DNA of 64,000 nucleotides from Acidisoma sp965199065 (GTDB lineage Bacteria > Pseudomonadota > Alphaproteobacteria > Acetobacterales > Acetobacteraceae). Positions 17,560 through 26,189 of this stretch are shown one piece after another. A model generated the notes under the pieces. That model was not told the origin of the DNA. It saw only the letters and a program-made list of their open reading frames with translations, and did not search any database. The stretch lies in contig NZ_CBDAQN010000003.1 of assembly GCF_965199065.1 (NCBI RefSeq), positions 992,001 to 1,056,000 of the forward strand. The letters run 5' to 3'. Both the position numbers and the translations under genes were made by a program. Position 1 is the first letter of the stretch, and every line of letters begins with the position of its first letter.

Positions 17560-18745
17560 GACGGGATTGGGGCGGATCGAGGTAGAGGGGGCTGCCCAGG
17601 TAACGCCTGATCCAGAAGCGCGCGAGGACGCCGAGCGCCGCCGTGACTGGCACCGCCAGCAGCACGCCGAGGAAGCCGAAGGCGGCGCCCCCGGCCAGAA
17701 GCGCGAAGATGACAAGCACGTCGTGCAGCTCCACCCGGTTGCCGAGCAGCCGCGGATAGATGACGTAGCCTTCGAGGATCTGGCCCAGGAGGAAGACCGC
17801 TCCGACATAGGCGACCCCGTGCCAGTTCGGAAACTGGGCGACGGCGAGACCGATCGAGGTTACCGCGCCGGTGATGGTCCCGACATAGGGGATGAAGGAG
17901 AGCAGGCCCGCGGAGAGGCCGACGATCAACCCCAGGTCGAGGCCGACGACGGTGAGGCCGATGGCGTAGAAGGCCGCCAGCATGAGGCAGCACATGAGCT
18001 GCCCGCGCAGCCAGGCCGAGAGGATGCGATCGACCTCGTGCACCTGGGCGCGAATGATGCTGGCATAGCGGAGCGGGATCAGTTGATCGGCCTTCGCCAC
18101 GAGCCGCGGCCAGTCCCGCAGCAGGTAGAAGGCGGCGATGGGCGTGACCACGAGCAGAGTGAGGGCGTTGACGATGGCGAAGCCGCCGCCGATTACGCGG
18201 GTAAGCGCGCCGACGGCGAAGGGGATCATCGACCCGGCATGGGCGCTGACGATCTCACGCAGCTTGTTGTCGACGAAATCGGGCCCGAGATGCTGCTGCA
18301 AGTGAGAGAGAGTGCCGTTGGCCCAGGCTTGCACCTCGACGACGTAATTCGGCACCCGCCCCAGCAGCAGCCCGATCTGGGAGAGGATGATGGGGTAGAG
18401 CAGCAGCGCGAAGGTAAGGATGCCGGAGAGCAGGCCCATCACGAGAAGCACGGCGGCGAGCCAACGCGGGGTGCCAAAGCGCGTCATCCTCACCGCGACG
18501 GGGTCCAGGAAATAAGCGATGCCGGTCGCCGCGACGAAGGGCAGCAGGATCGAGGAGAACAGGTAGAAGAAGAGGCAGAGCGTCAGAACCAGGCCGACGC
18601 CAAGAGCAATACGTTGGCCGCGCGTGGAGTGCAGCGGTGGAGGCGCGGTGAGCCGAGGCTCGATCGGCTGAGGCGCCTCGGCAGGCCGTGCTTCGGCAGG
18701 CCGCGGCAATTCGGGCGGAACAGGCGCGATGCGCGGAAGCTTCAT
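17552..18745 (-). CDS. AI-2E family (PerM-like) transporter
   Basis: A 397-residue membrane protein with about eight segments and a proline-rich cytoplasmic N terminus (residues 1-40). Family features include IALGVGLVLTLCLFFYLFSSIL, GTPRWLAAVLLVMGLL, FYLLRDWPRL and the conserved GLLSFIPYVGTITGA block before the last helices. Members export small molecules or exchange ions; the named role in autoinducer-2 export holds only for a few. It is the first gene of the operon with hdaA, ppk and ppx, and is divergent from purM. Confidence 0.9.
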   Translation of the reverse strand: MKLPRIAPVPPELPRPAEARPAEAPQPIEPRLTAPPPLHSTRGQRIALGVGLVLTLCLFFYLFSSILLPFVAATGIAYFLDPVAVRMTRFGTPRWLAAVLLVMGLLSGILTFALLLYPIILSQIGLLLGRVPNYVVEVQAWANGTLSHLQQHLGPDFVDNKLREIVSAHAGSMIPFAVGALTRVIGGGFAIVNALTLLVVTPIAAFYLLRDWPRLVAKADQLIPLRYASIIRAQVHEVDRILSAWLRGQLMCCLMLAAFYAIGLTVVGLDLGLIVGLSAGLLSFIPYVGTITGAVTSIGLAVAQFPNWHGVAYVGAVFLLGQILEGYVIYPRLLGNRVELHDVLVIFALLAGGAAFGFLGVLLAVPVTAALGVLARFWIRRYLGSPLYLDPPQSRHE

Positions 18746-18924
18746 GCGCCTCCCATCTTGGCTGCCGCGCCCGCACGCTCGGTTGCGCCAGGCAGACGGC
18801 TGTGTTTGTGTCCGCGCCTCTTCACACTCTTCCAAAACCTTGCATTGAGAGACCGGTTCACCGTGCGGTTGATCGCGACGCCAATCAACTCAGCCGAACG
18901 GGCTCTAACGCATCGAGGGCCTCA

Positions 18925-20001
18925 ATGACCAGAGCGGCATATCCCGGCAACGGCGCAACCTACCGCGAAGCCGGGGTCGATATCGAGGCCGGTGACGCGC
19001 TGGTCGAGGCGATCAAGCCGCTGGCGCGCGCAACCTCCCGATCCGGCGTGATGGGCGGATTGGGCGGCTTTGGGGCCCTGTTCGACCTCCGTGCGGCAGG
19101 GTTTGCGGACCCCGTGCTGGTCTCGACCACGGACGGCGTCGGCACCAAACTCAAGATCGCCATCGACCACGGGCTGCACGACACGGTCGGCATCGACCTC
19201 GTCGCGATGTGCGTGAACGACCTCGTGGTGCAGGGTGCCGAACCGCTGTTCTTCCTCGACTACTTCGCCACCGGCAGCCTGGATGTGGCCGCCGCCAGCC
19301 GCGTCATCGCGGGGATCGCCGAAGGATGCAGCCGCTCGGGCTGCGCGCTGGTGGGCGGCGAGACCGCCGAGATGCCGGGCATGTATCACGGCGGCGACTA
19401 CGATCTAGCGGGTTTCGCGGTGGGCGCCGCCGAGCGCGGCTCGCTGCTGCCGCGCGACGTGACGCCCGGCGACGTCGTGCTGGGGCTCGCGAGTTCCGGC
19501 GTGCATTCCAACGGCTTCTCGCTGGTGCGACGCGTGGCGACGCAGGCGGGCGTGCCGCTCGACGCGCCGGCGCCGTTCGACGAGGCGATGAGCCTCGCCG
19601 AGGCGCTGATGGTGCCGACGCGGCTTTACGTGCTGCCGGTGCTGGCGCTGCATCGCGCCGGGCTGCTCCGCGCCGCCGCCCATATCACCGGCGGCGGATT
19701 GCCCGGCAACCTGCCGCGCGCCTTACCGCCGGGCACGCTGGCACGGCTGGATGCGGCACGGTGGGACGTGCCGCCGGTGTTCCGCTGGCTCGCCCAGGCA
19801 GGCGGGATTGCAGCCGACGAGATGCTGCGCGTGTTCAATTGCGGCGTCGGGATGACGCTGATCGTGGCGGCGGCAGACGAGGCGGCGGCCCGCGCCATTC
19901 TGGAAGCCGAGGGCGAGCGCGTCTTTACCATCGGCACGGTCGAGGCCGGTGACGGTGCGCCGCACGCCGAGATCTCGACGCCTGCCGGCTGGCCTGCGTG
20001 A
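18925..20001 (+). CDS. purM: Phosphoribosylformylglycinamidine cyclo-ligase
   Basis: A 358-residue enzyme of step five in purine synthesis, converting FGAM to aminoimidazole ribotide with ATP. Conserved text includes YREAGVDIEAGDALVEAIKP, GGFGALFDL, STDGVGTKLKIA, GIDLVAMCVNDLVVQGAEPL, GGETAEMPGMY and HITGGGLPGNLPRAL. GAGGG lies about six bases before ATG 18925; the open frame upstream is not coding. The gene overlaps purN and is divergently transcribed from the AI-2E permease. Confidence 0.97.
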   Translation: MTRAAYPGNGATYREAGVDIEAGDALVEAIKPLARATSRSGVMGGLGGFGALFDLRAAGFADPVLVSTTDGVGTKLKIAIDHGLHDTVGIDLVAMCVNDLVVQGAEPLFFLDYFATGSLDVAAASRVIAGIAEGCSRSGCALVGGETAEMPGMYHGGDYDLAGFAVGAAERGSLLPRDVTPGDVVLGLASSGVHSNGFSLVRRVATQAGVPLDAPAPFDEAMSLAEALMVPTRLYVLPVLALHRAGLLRAAAHITGGGLPGNLPRALPPGTLARLDAARWDVPPVFRWLAQAGGIAADEMLRVFNCGVGMTLIVAAADEAAARAILEAEGERVFTIGTVEAGDGAPHAEISTPAGWPA

Positions 20002-20609
20002 CGGGGATGACAACGAAGCGCCGCACGGCCGTCCTCGTCAGCGGCCGGGGCTCGAACATGGTGGCGCTCGCGGAGGCGGCGGCGGCGGCCGACTATCCCG
20101 CCGAGATCGTGCTGGTGATATCGAACCGGCCCGATGCGGCCGGGCTCGCGACCGCCGCCGCGCGCGGCATCCCCACGATGGCGATCGACCACCGGCCGTT
20201 CGGGTCCGACCGCGGGGCGCATGAGGTGGCGGTGGATGCCGCCCTGCGCGCTCATGGCGTCGAGATCGTGTGCCTGGCGGGCTACCTGCGGCTGTTGTCG
20301 CCTTACCTCGTGTCCCGCTGGTCAGGGCGGATGCTGAACATCCATCCCAGCCTGCTGCCCGCCTACAAGGGTCTGCACACCCATGAGCGGGTGCTGGCAG
20401 CCGGCGAAACGCGCCACGGCTGTTCCGTCCATCTGGTGACAGAGGATCTGGATTCGGGTCCGATTCTCGCTCAGGCGGAGGTGCCGGTGTTGCCCGGCGA
20501 TACCCCGGACATCCTGTCGGCGCGAGTGCTGGAGGCAGAGCACACGCTCTACCCCCGCGCTTTGGCGGCGATGGCTATGGACCTTCCTCCGGTGACCGAA
20601 CACCGGTAG
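19998..20609 (+). CDS. purN: Phosphoribosylglycinamide formyltransferase
   Basis: A 203-residue enzyme transferring a formyl group from 10-formyl-THF to GAR. The phosphate loop is VLVSGRGSNM, the catalytic region reads NIHPSLLPAYKGLHTHERVL, and the catalytic Asp lies in VTEDLDSGPILAQ. The GTG at 19998 overlaps the purM stop (GTGA); an ATG at 20007 is equally possible and removes only three residues. It is co-transcribed with purM. Confidence 0.96.
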   Translation: MTGMTTKRRTAVLVSGRGSNMVALAEAAAAADYPAEIVLVISNRPDAAGLATAAARGIPTMAIDHRPFGSDRGAHEVAVDAALRAHGVEIVCLAGYLRLLSPYLVSRWSGRMLNIHPSLLPAYKGLHTHERVLAAGETRHGCSVHLVTEDLDSGPILAQAEVPVLPGDTPDILSARVLEAEHTLYPRALAAMAMDLPPVTEHR

Positions 20610-20621
20610 CCGCTCGGCCTG

Positions 20622-22574
20622 CTAGGCGCAGCAGCTTTTCGTGTTGACCGTCGGCGGCAGGTCGATGACTGGGTTCTGGTCGAAGAACCCGGACGGCATG
20701 AGCTTGAAGCCGCAGACGACGCAAGGCTGCACCGGATGATCCTCCGGGCGCGGCATATGGTGCACGCCGAAGCTGTGCCACAGCACGATGTCGGTGTTCT
20801 CCAACGGCCGGTTCGCGCGTGTCCAGCTCGGCAGGCCCTCCTCGCCCTTCGACTGGTTGACGAATTCACCCGCCGGAAAGCGTTCCTCAGGATCGAAGGC
20901 CGTCACCCAGAGCTGGTGCTGGATGAAGCGGCCGCGCCGGCCCGAGACGCTGTCGGGGTGGGTGTAGGGCTGGACCGCGGAGCCTGCCTCCAGCTTGTAG
21001 CCCGTTGGCCGCCCAACCCAGTTAGTCCTCTCCGGATTGATGATGCGCCAATAACGGCTTTTCCCGAAATCTGAGTCGCGTTGCGCTTCGAGCTCCGAGG
21101 GGAGCGCACGCTCCTCCATCAGGAAGGCGTGGCCATAGGGGTTGTCCGGCCCGGCAGGCAGAGCACGGGTATCGCATTCGGTCACCGTGTTGCGCGGTCC
21201 ATCCACTTCCATGTCGAGACGCGCGCAGAAGATGTGCTGGTGGATATGGCCGACGATGCCGGGCGCCACTTCCGTGCCGAACTTGCCCGGATGCCCGGGA
21301 TGGCAGGCGGCCGTATTGATGATGCCGGTCGCCTTCATCTCGTATTCGATGCGCCCGTCCTGATGCAGATACCAGTAGGACGCGTATTCGTAGTTTCCGA
21401 TCGTCGAGATCGAGGAAATCACCAGCTTGCGCGCGCGCCGGACCTCGGTGCGACCGCTGCGCACGTCGAAATGTTTCCAGGATAGCCCTGCATCTTCCTC
21501 GTGCAGGCAGATTGCGTTCTCGATCGTCCGCGACGTGCCGAAGACCGTCGGCACCTCGGCATCGAAGTAGTGGATCGCGCCGAGGCAATCGCAGCCGAGG
21601 GTGAGCGAGTTGGCCATGCGGCCGAAACCAAGCTCGCCGCTGTCGAAAACGTTCTTGCGGTAATGGCTGCGCTCCGGCGTGCCGTAGGGCACGACCATCT
21701 CGGCGATCGAGGCGCGGTACACGACCGGGCGGCGCTCGCCTGCATGCGTGTAGCCGATGGTGTAGAGCACGAGGCCTTCGCGCCCGTTGAAGCCGACGCG
21801 GAAGTCCCAGTTCTCCCAGGTCACCTTGTTGCCCTCGACCCGGAAGCCCGGCCCCTCCGGCTGCACCACGTCGAGCGGCGCCGAGGGCGGGCGGAACTCC
21901 GTGAGCAACGCGGCGTCATAGTTGCGGGGCGCGCGCGGCACCGGAATGTAGTCTCCGGTTTCCTCGAAATGATCGGTCACCTCCAACACTTCGAGCGTGC
22001 TCACGTCGATGAGCGCGTGGAGACCCTCGACCGGATGCGCATAGTAGTTGTCTAGCGGGAACGTTCTCATCCAGATGAAGCAGTTTAGCACGCGACGCCC
22101 CTGCTCGATGGCATGGCCGAAGTCGCCCACGGTCCAGGGGTCGACGGCCATGAAGTCGAGTTCCTCGAGCAGTCCGCGCCGGCGCAGCGCCTCCTGAAAG
22201 CGCGGATCGGCCTTCACGGTCTTCTCGATCTCGAGCACCTCCTCGATCGCGACCATCGCGCGGGCATCTTCGCGGAACACCTCCGACAGAAGCGCGCCGT
22301 CAGCGAGATCGATCTTGCCGGTGACGACGCCCATGACGCCGCGGCGGTAGATGTTGAACCGGGCGACGCGCTGGATGGGCGTGCCCGCGACGTAAGCGCG
22401 CACGAGGTCCTTGGCAGGCTCCGCCAGATCGATTGTCTCCACCCGCAGATCGTCGCCCCAGCCGTAGTGGTCACGAATGAGCTGCGCGGCACGGTTGAGC
22501 TCGGCCGCAGATAGCGGGTCCAGCGGATGCCGCAGGGCGGCGCTCGTGGTTTGAGGGCCGGGCGTCATGTCCAT
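20622..22574 (-). CDS. Copper-containing primary-amine oxidase
   Basis: A 650-residue enzyme that oxidises primary amines to aldehydes with release of ammonia and hydrogen peroxide. The topaquinone precursor is Y395 in the N-Y-E-Y motif. The catalytic base is D311 in VFDSGELG. Copper ligands are H445 and H447 in HIHQHIF, and a third His in the VHHMPRPEDHPV segment. The two N-terminal substrate-handling domains are present. No signal peptide is seen, unlike E. coli TynA, so this is likely a cytoplasmic form as in Arthrobacter. It lies next to a proline-racemase-like gene on the same strand, 51 bp away. Confidence 0.95.
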   Translation of the reverse strand: MDMTPGPQTTSAALRHPLDPLSAAELNRAAQLIRDHYGWGDDLRVETIDLAEPAKDLVRAYVAGTPIQRVARFNIYRRGVMGVVTGKIDLADGALLSEVFREDARAMVAIEEVLEIEKTVKADPRFQEALRRRGLLEELDFMAVDPWTVGDFGHAIEQGRRVLNCFIWMRTFPLDNYYAHPVEGLHALIDVSTLEVLEVTDHFEETGDYIPVPRAPRNYDAALLTEFRPPSAPLDVVQPEGPGFRVEGNKVTWENWDFRVGFNGREGLVLYTIGYTHAGERRPVVYRASIAEMVVPYGTPERSHYRKNVFDSGELGFGRMANSLTLGCDCLGAIHYFDAEVPTVFGTSRTIENAICLHEEDAGLSWKHFDVRSGRTEVRRARKLVISSISTIGNYEYASYWYLHQDGRIEYEMKATGIINTAACHPGHPGKFGTEVAPGIVGHIHQHIFCARLDMEVDGPRNTVTECDTRALPAGPDNPYGHAFLMEERALPSELEAQRDSDFGKSRYWRIINPERTNWVGRPTGYKLEAGSAVQPYTHPDSVSGRRGRFIQHQLWVTAFDPEERFPAGEFVNQSKGEEGLPSWTRANRPLENTDIVLWHSFGVHHMPRPEDHPVQPCVVCGFKLMPSGFFDQNPVIDLPPTVNTKSCCA

Positions 22575-22625
22575 GCGTCTGCACTCCTGTTAGGCGCAGG
22601 AGCCAGCCTAGGCCCGATCTCCGCC

Positions 22626-23660
22626 TTATCCAAGGCTGCCGGCCTCTGAACCCCAGGTGTCCGAAAGCACGAACCCGCCCGGAAACGGATCGTCCGCATC
22701 GACCCGAAGGATTTCCGTGCCGTAGATCCAGCCTTGGCCCGTGATACGGGGAAGCACCGCGGGGCGGCCACCGACCCTGGTCTCGCCGATGATCTCGGCA
22801 CGAAACTCGCCGCCGATGATGGAGCGGGAGATCATGGCGTCCCCGGCCTGCAACTCGCCCCTCGCATGGAGCACGGCCAGATTGGCGGAACTGCCGGTGC
22901 CGCAGGGCGAGCGGTCCACACGCCCGGGCAGGAGCGTGGTGCAGGTGCGGACGGCGCCATCGGCATCCCGGCTGCGAAACATGACGTAGGAGATCGCGTC
23001 GATGCCCTCGCGCTCCGGATGGCGGACAGACACCTGATCCGCAATCGACGCCTTGAGAGTGATGCCCGCCTCCGCAAGATCGCGGGCGCGATCCGGCGTG
23101 ATCGTCAGCCCGACCTGGTCCACGTCGACGATCGCGTAGTAGACGCCACCGAAGGCGATGTCGGCGCGGATCTTGCCCCAGTCCCGCGTGGCGATCATGC
23201 GATCCAGCGCCTCCACGAAAGCCGGAACATTATCGAGGCTGACGGTGAGACAACGTCCGTTGGCGCATCGCGCGACGGCCCTGACCAGACCCGCCGGGGT
23301 TTCGAGCGTCACCACCGTCTCCGGCTCCGTCATCGGAACGCGCCCGGTCTCGAGGAGGGCGGTGACGACGCAGATGAAGTTGCTGCCGGACATGGCGTGC
23401 GCTCGGTCCGCCTGCAACACGATAAATCCGGCGTCCGCCCCCGGGTGACGCGACGGCAGCAGGAGATTGAGCGACATATGCGCGCTCGCGCGCGGCTCCA
23501 AAGTCATGAAACGGCGGAAGTCGCCATCGACTTCGTTGATGTGTCTCATCTTGTCGAGCATGGATTGTCCCGGGATCTCCGGTGCGCCGCCAACGATGAC
23601 CTTGCCGATCTCGCCCTGGCAGTGGACCTGCACAACCTCAACCGAGCGTTCCCACATCAT
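22626..23660 (-). CDS. Proline racemase superfamily enzyme (trans-3-hydroxyproline dehydratase or hydroxyproline epimerase type)
   Basis: A 344-residue protein of the two-domain proline racemase fold. The first active-site position, Cys in true racemases, is S91 in AMSGSNFICVV. The second is C253 in DRSPCGTGSSA. In this superfamily a Ser/Cys pair occurs in both trans-3-hydroxy-L-proline dehydratases and 4-hydroxyproline 2-epimerases, while Thr/Cys marks dehydratases and Cys/Cys racemases or epimerases. The substrate therefore remains open. The start may be either of two adjacent ATGs at 23660 and 23657. It probably shares an operon with the amine oxidase. Confidence 0.87.
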   Translation of the reverse strand: MMWERSVEVVQVHCQGEIGKVIVGGAPEIPGQSMLDKMRHINEVDGDFRRFMTLEPRASAHMSLNLLLPSRHPGADAGFIVLQADRAHAMSGSNFICVVTALLETGRVPMTEPETVVTLETPAGLVRAVARCANGRCLTVSLDNVPAFVEALDRMIATRDWGKIRADIAFGGVYYAIVDVDQVGLTITPDRARDLAEAGITLKASIADQVSVRHPEREGIDAISYVMFRSRDADGAVRTCTTLLPGRVDRSPCGTGSSANLAVLHARGELQAGDAMISRSIIGGEFRAEIIGETRVGGRPAVLPRITGQGWIYGTEILRVDADDPFPGGFVLSDTWGSEAGSLG

Positions 23661-24142
23661 CCGGCGCCATCCTCTTGTTCAACTGCATCACAATGAGCTT
23701 CCAGACCACGGACGGCACGACGCTTCTGCAGGGGCCGGGCGATCTCTGTCCACCTAGGCCAATCGTCTGTCCCCAGAACTCCGGGGGAGCCTGTCGGCCA
23801 TACCGGCAAGAAGGTTGGGCCGGTCCCCGTCATCCGCGTTATCATGACGTTGAAGACAAAAAGCTCTCGAAGCGACATCAACCAGACCTGCCCCAGTTGA
23901 TGCCAAGCAACGTCCGGCTCCTCCTGCAGTTGGCCATTATGCCATTTCAATCGCGAGATGGCTGCCTAGGTAGTTCCCGGGGGTCGCGCTCCAGGCGCCG
24001 ATAGGCTATGCCATCTTTCAGGAGACGGCGCAGGCAGTGCTTCAGAATTAGGCTGCCGATGGAACGGCGCCATGGGCGAGATGCCCTGGGCGATGACGCC
24101 GTGACTGCACGATCAACTGTTCCCCGCCCTTTGGAGCGACCT
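23661..24142. other. Intergenic region between the proline-racemase-like gene and groES
   Basis: About 480 bp. Open frames of about 100 codons exist on both strands, but none resembles a known protein. No CIRCE repeat (TTAGCACTC-N9-GAGTGCTAA) and no convincing heat-shock -35/-10 pair was seen before groES. A near-FNR sequence, TTGATGCCAAGCAA, at 23897-23910 has one mismatch. The region could hold promoters for both flanking genes or decayed coding sequence. Confidence 0.5.
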
Positions 24143-24457
24143 ATGAAATTCCGCCCGCTACACGACCGCGTTGTGGTCCGCCGTATCACGCCGCTGGAGA
24201 AGTCTGCCGGCGGGATCATTATCCCTGACACCGTCAAGGACAAGCCGATGGAGGGCGAGATCATCGCCGCCGGCCCCGGCGCCCGCAACGAGCAGGGCGC
24301 GATCGTGGCGCTCGAGGTGAAGGCGGGCGACCGCGTTCTGTTCGGCAAATGGTCCGGGACCGAGGTGAAGCTCGACGGTGAGGAACTTCTGATCATGAAG
24401 GAGAGCGATCTTCTGGGCGTGATCGAAGGCGCCGCCCCACTCGCCCGCGCCGCCTGA
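24143..24457 (+). CDS. groES: Co-chaperonin GroES
   Basis: A 104-residue subunit of the seven-membered lid of the GroEL folding chamber. It starts MKFRPLHDRVVVRRI, has the mobile-loop region EKSAGGIIIPDTVKDKPMEG, and continues with AGDRVLFGKWSGTEVKLDGEE-like text and LIMKESDLLGVIE. The C terminus runs on slightly longer than usual (GAAPLARAA). ATG 24143 is the family start; the open frame upstream has no homology. groEL follows after 25 bases. Confidence 0.97.
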   Translation: MKFRPLHDRVVVRRITPLEKSAGGIIIPDTVKDKPMEGEIIAAGPGARNEQGAIVALEVKAGDRVLFGKWSGTEVKLDGEELLIMKESDLLGVIEGAAPLARAA

Positions 24458-24482
24458 AGCAGAACAGAGAAAGTATAGTCAG

Positions 24483-26129
24483 ATGGCAGCCAAAGACGTT
24501 CGTTTCGGCGAAGACGCTCGCGCCCGCATGCTGCGCGGCGTCGATATCCTGGCCGATGCAGTGAAGGTGACGCTCGGTCCGAAAGGCCGCAACGTCATCA
24601 TCGACAAGAGCTACGGTTCTCCGCGCATCACCAAGGACGGGGTGACGGTCGCGAAGGAAATCGACCTCGCGGAGAAGTTCGAGAACATGGGCGCGCAGAT
24701 GGTGCGCGAAGTGGCGAGCAAGACCAACGACATCGCCGGTGACGGCACCACCTCGGCAATCGTGCTGGCCCAGGCCATCGTGCGCGAGGGCGGCAAGGCC
24801 GTCGCCGCCGGTATGGCGCCGATGGACCTCAAGCGCGGCGTCGACAAGGCGGTTGCCGCCATCGTCGCCGAACTGGCCGTGCGCACCAAGAAGATCACGA
24901 CCGAGGCCGAGACGGCCCAGGTCGGCACCATCTCCGCGAATGGCGAGGCCGAGATCGGCCGCATGATCGCGGAAGCCATGCAGAAGGTCGGCAACGAGGG
25001 TGTCATCACCGTCGAGGAAGCCAAGGGCATGGAGACCGAGCTTGAAGTGGTCGAGGGGATGCAGTTCGACCGCGGCTACCTCAGCCCCTACTTCATCACC
25101 AATGCCGAGAAGATGACGGCGGATCTCGAAAACCCGTACATCCTCATCCACGAGAAGAAGCTGTCGGGTCTGCAGGTTCTGCTGCCTTTGCTTGAGGCCG
25201 TGGTTCAATCGGGCCGTCCGCTGCTGATCATCGCCGAGGACATCGAAGGGGAGGCGCTGGCGACCTTGGTCGTCAACAAGCTGCGCGGCGGCTTGAAGGT
25301 CGCGGCCGTGAAGGCTCCGGGCTTCGGCGATCGCCGCAAGGCCATGCTGGAAGACATCGCGATCCTCACCGGCGGACAGGTCATCTCCGAGGATCTCGGC
25401 ATCAAGCTCGAGACCGTCACGCTGAACATGCTCGGCCAGGCGAAGCGCGTTCTCATCGAGAAGGAGAACACCACCGTCATCGAGGGCGTGGGCGATCACG
25501 CCGCCATCAAGGCGCGCTGCGAGCAGATCCGTGGTCAGGCCGAGGACACCAAGTCCGACTACGACAAGGAGAAGCTGCAGGAGCGGCTGGCGAAGCTCGC
25601 CGGCGGCGTCGCGGTCATCCGGGTCGGCGGCGCGTCCGAGATCGAGGTGAAGGAGCGCAAGGACCGCGTGGACGATGCGCTGCATGCGACGCGCGCGGCG
25701 GTTGAGGAAGGCGTGGTCCCGGGTGGCGGCGTCGCCTTGACCCGCGCCAGCCAGATCCTGGTCGGCATGAAGGGCGACAACTCGGACCAGACCTTCGGCA
25801 TCGAGATGGTGCGGAAAGCGATCCAGACGCCGCTGCGCCAGATCGCCGAGAACGCCGGCAGCGATGGCGCCGTGATCGCAGGCAAGGTGCTGGAAAGCAA
25901 CGATTACGGTTTCGGCTATGACGCCCAGACCGGCGTCTACAAGAACATGGTCGAGGCCGGGATCATCGACCCGACGAAGGTCGTGCGCGTCTCGTTGCAG
26001 AACGCGGCCTCGGTCGCCGGGCTGCTGATCACCACCGAGGCGATGGTGGCCGAGCGTCCCGAGAAGCGCGCGCAGTCCCTTCCGCAGGGCGGCGGCGGCA
26101 TGGGCGGCATGGGCGATATGGACTACTAA
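24483..26129 (+). CDS. groEL: Chaperonin GroEL
   Basis: A 548-residue chaperonin subunit. It has the equatorial ATP site (VTLGPKGRNV, AGDGTTSAIVLAQ), the apical domain (SPYFITNAEKMTADLENPYIL, APGFGDRRKAMLEDIA) and the C-terminal Gly-Met repeat GGGGMGGMGDMDY that projects into the cavity. One departure is Ser in the A-G-D-G-T-T-S-A segment where most GroELs have T-T-A-T. Alphaproteobacteria often carry several groEL copies, so this may be one of a set. Confidence 0.97.
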   Translation: MAAKDVRFGEDARARMLRGVDILADAVKVTLGPKGRNVIIDKSYGSPRITKDGVTVAKEIDLAEKFENMGAQMVREVASKTNDIAGDGTTSAIVLAQAIVREGGKAVAAGMAPMDLKRGVDKAVAAIVAELAVRTKKITTEAETAQVGTISANGEAEIGRMIAEAMQKVGNEGVITVEEAKGMETELEVVEGMQFDRGYLSPYFITNAEKMTADLENPYILIHEKKLSGLQVLLPLLEAVVQSGRPLLIIAEDIEGEALATLVVNKLRGGLKVAAVKAPGFGDRRKAMLEDIAILTGGQVISEDLGIKLETVTLNMLGQAKRVLIEKENTTVIEGVGDHAAIKARCEQIRGQAEDTKSDYDKEKLQERLAKLAGGVAVIRVGGASEIEVKERKDRVDDALHATRAAVEEGVVPGGGVALTRASQILVGMKGDNSDQTFGIEMVRKAIQTPLRQIAENAGSDGAVIAGKVLESNDYGFGYDAQTGVYKNMVEAGIIDPTKVVRVSLQNAASVAGLLITTEAMVAERPEKRAQSLPQGGGGMGGMGDMDY

Positions 26130-26150
26130 GCCTTTCGCCGAGGCTGAACG

Positions 26151-26184
26151 CATGTGGCCGCCCGGGCAACCGGGCGGCCACATG
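26151..26184. terminator. Hairpin between groEL and the convergent gene
   Basis: CATGTGGCCGCCCG (26151-26164) and CGGGCGGCCACATG (26171-26184) form a perfect 14-bp stem with a six-base loop. There is no T run on either side, so it may stop transcription poorly on its own or act as a 3'-end stabiliser. It lies between the groEL stop and the stop of the minus-strand gene. Confidence 0.7.
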
Positions 26185-26189
26185 CATGA

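Noticed and set aside
23897..23910. Second FNR-like box, TTGATGCCAAGCAA
   Set aside because: One half-site is imperfect and it lies about 230 bases from either start; too weak to call as a feature.
23661..24142. Decayed insertion sequence or transposase before groES
   Set aside because: The translated frames on both strands show no DDE or other transposase motif, and no terminal repeats were found.
24393..26183. A 596-codon open frame opposite groEL
   Set aside because: It mirrors groEL codons (His/Asp/Leu-rich, no domain), so it is not a gene.
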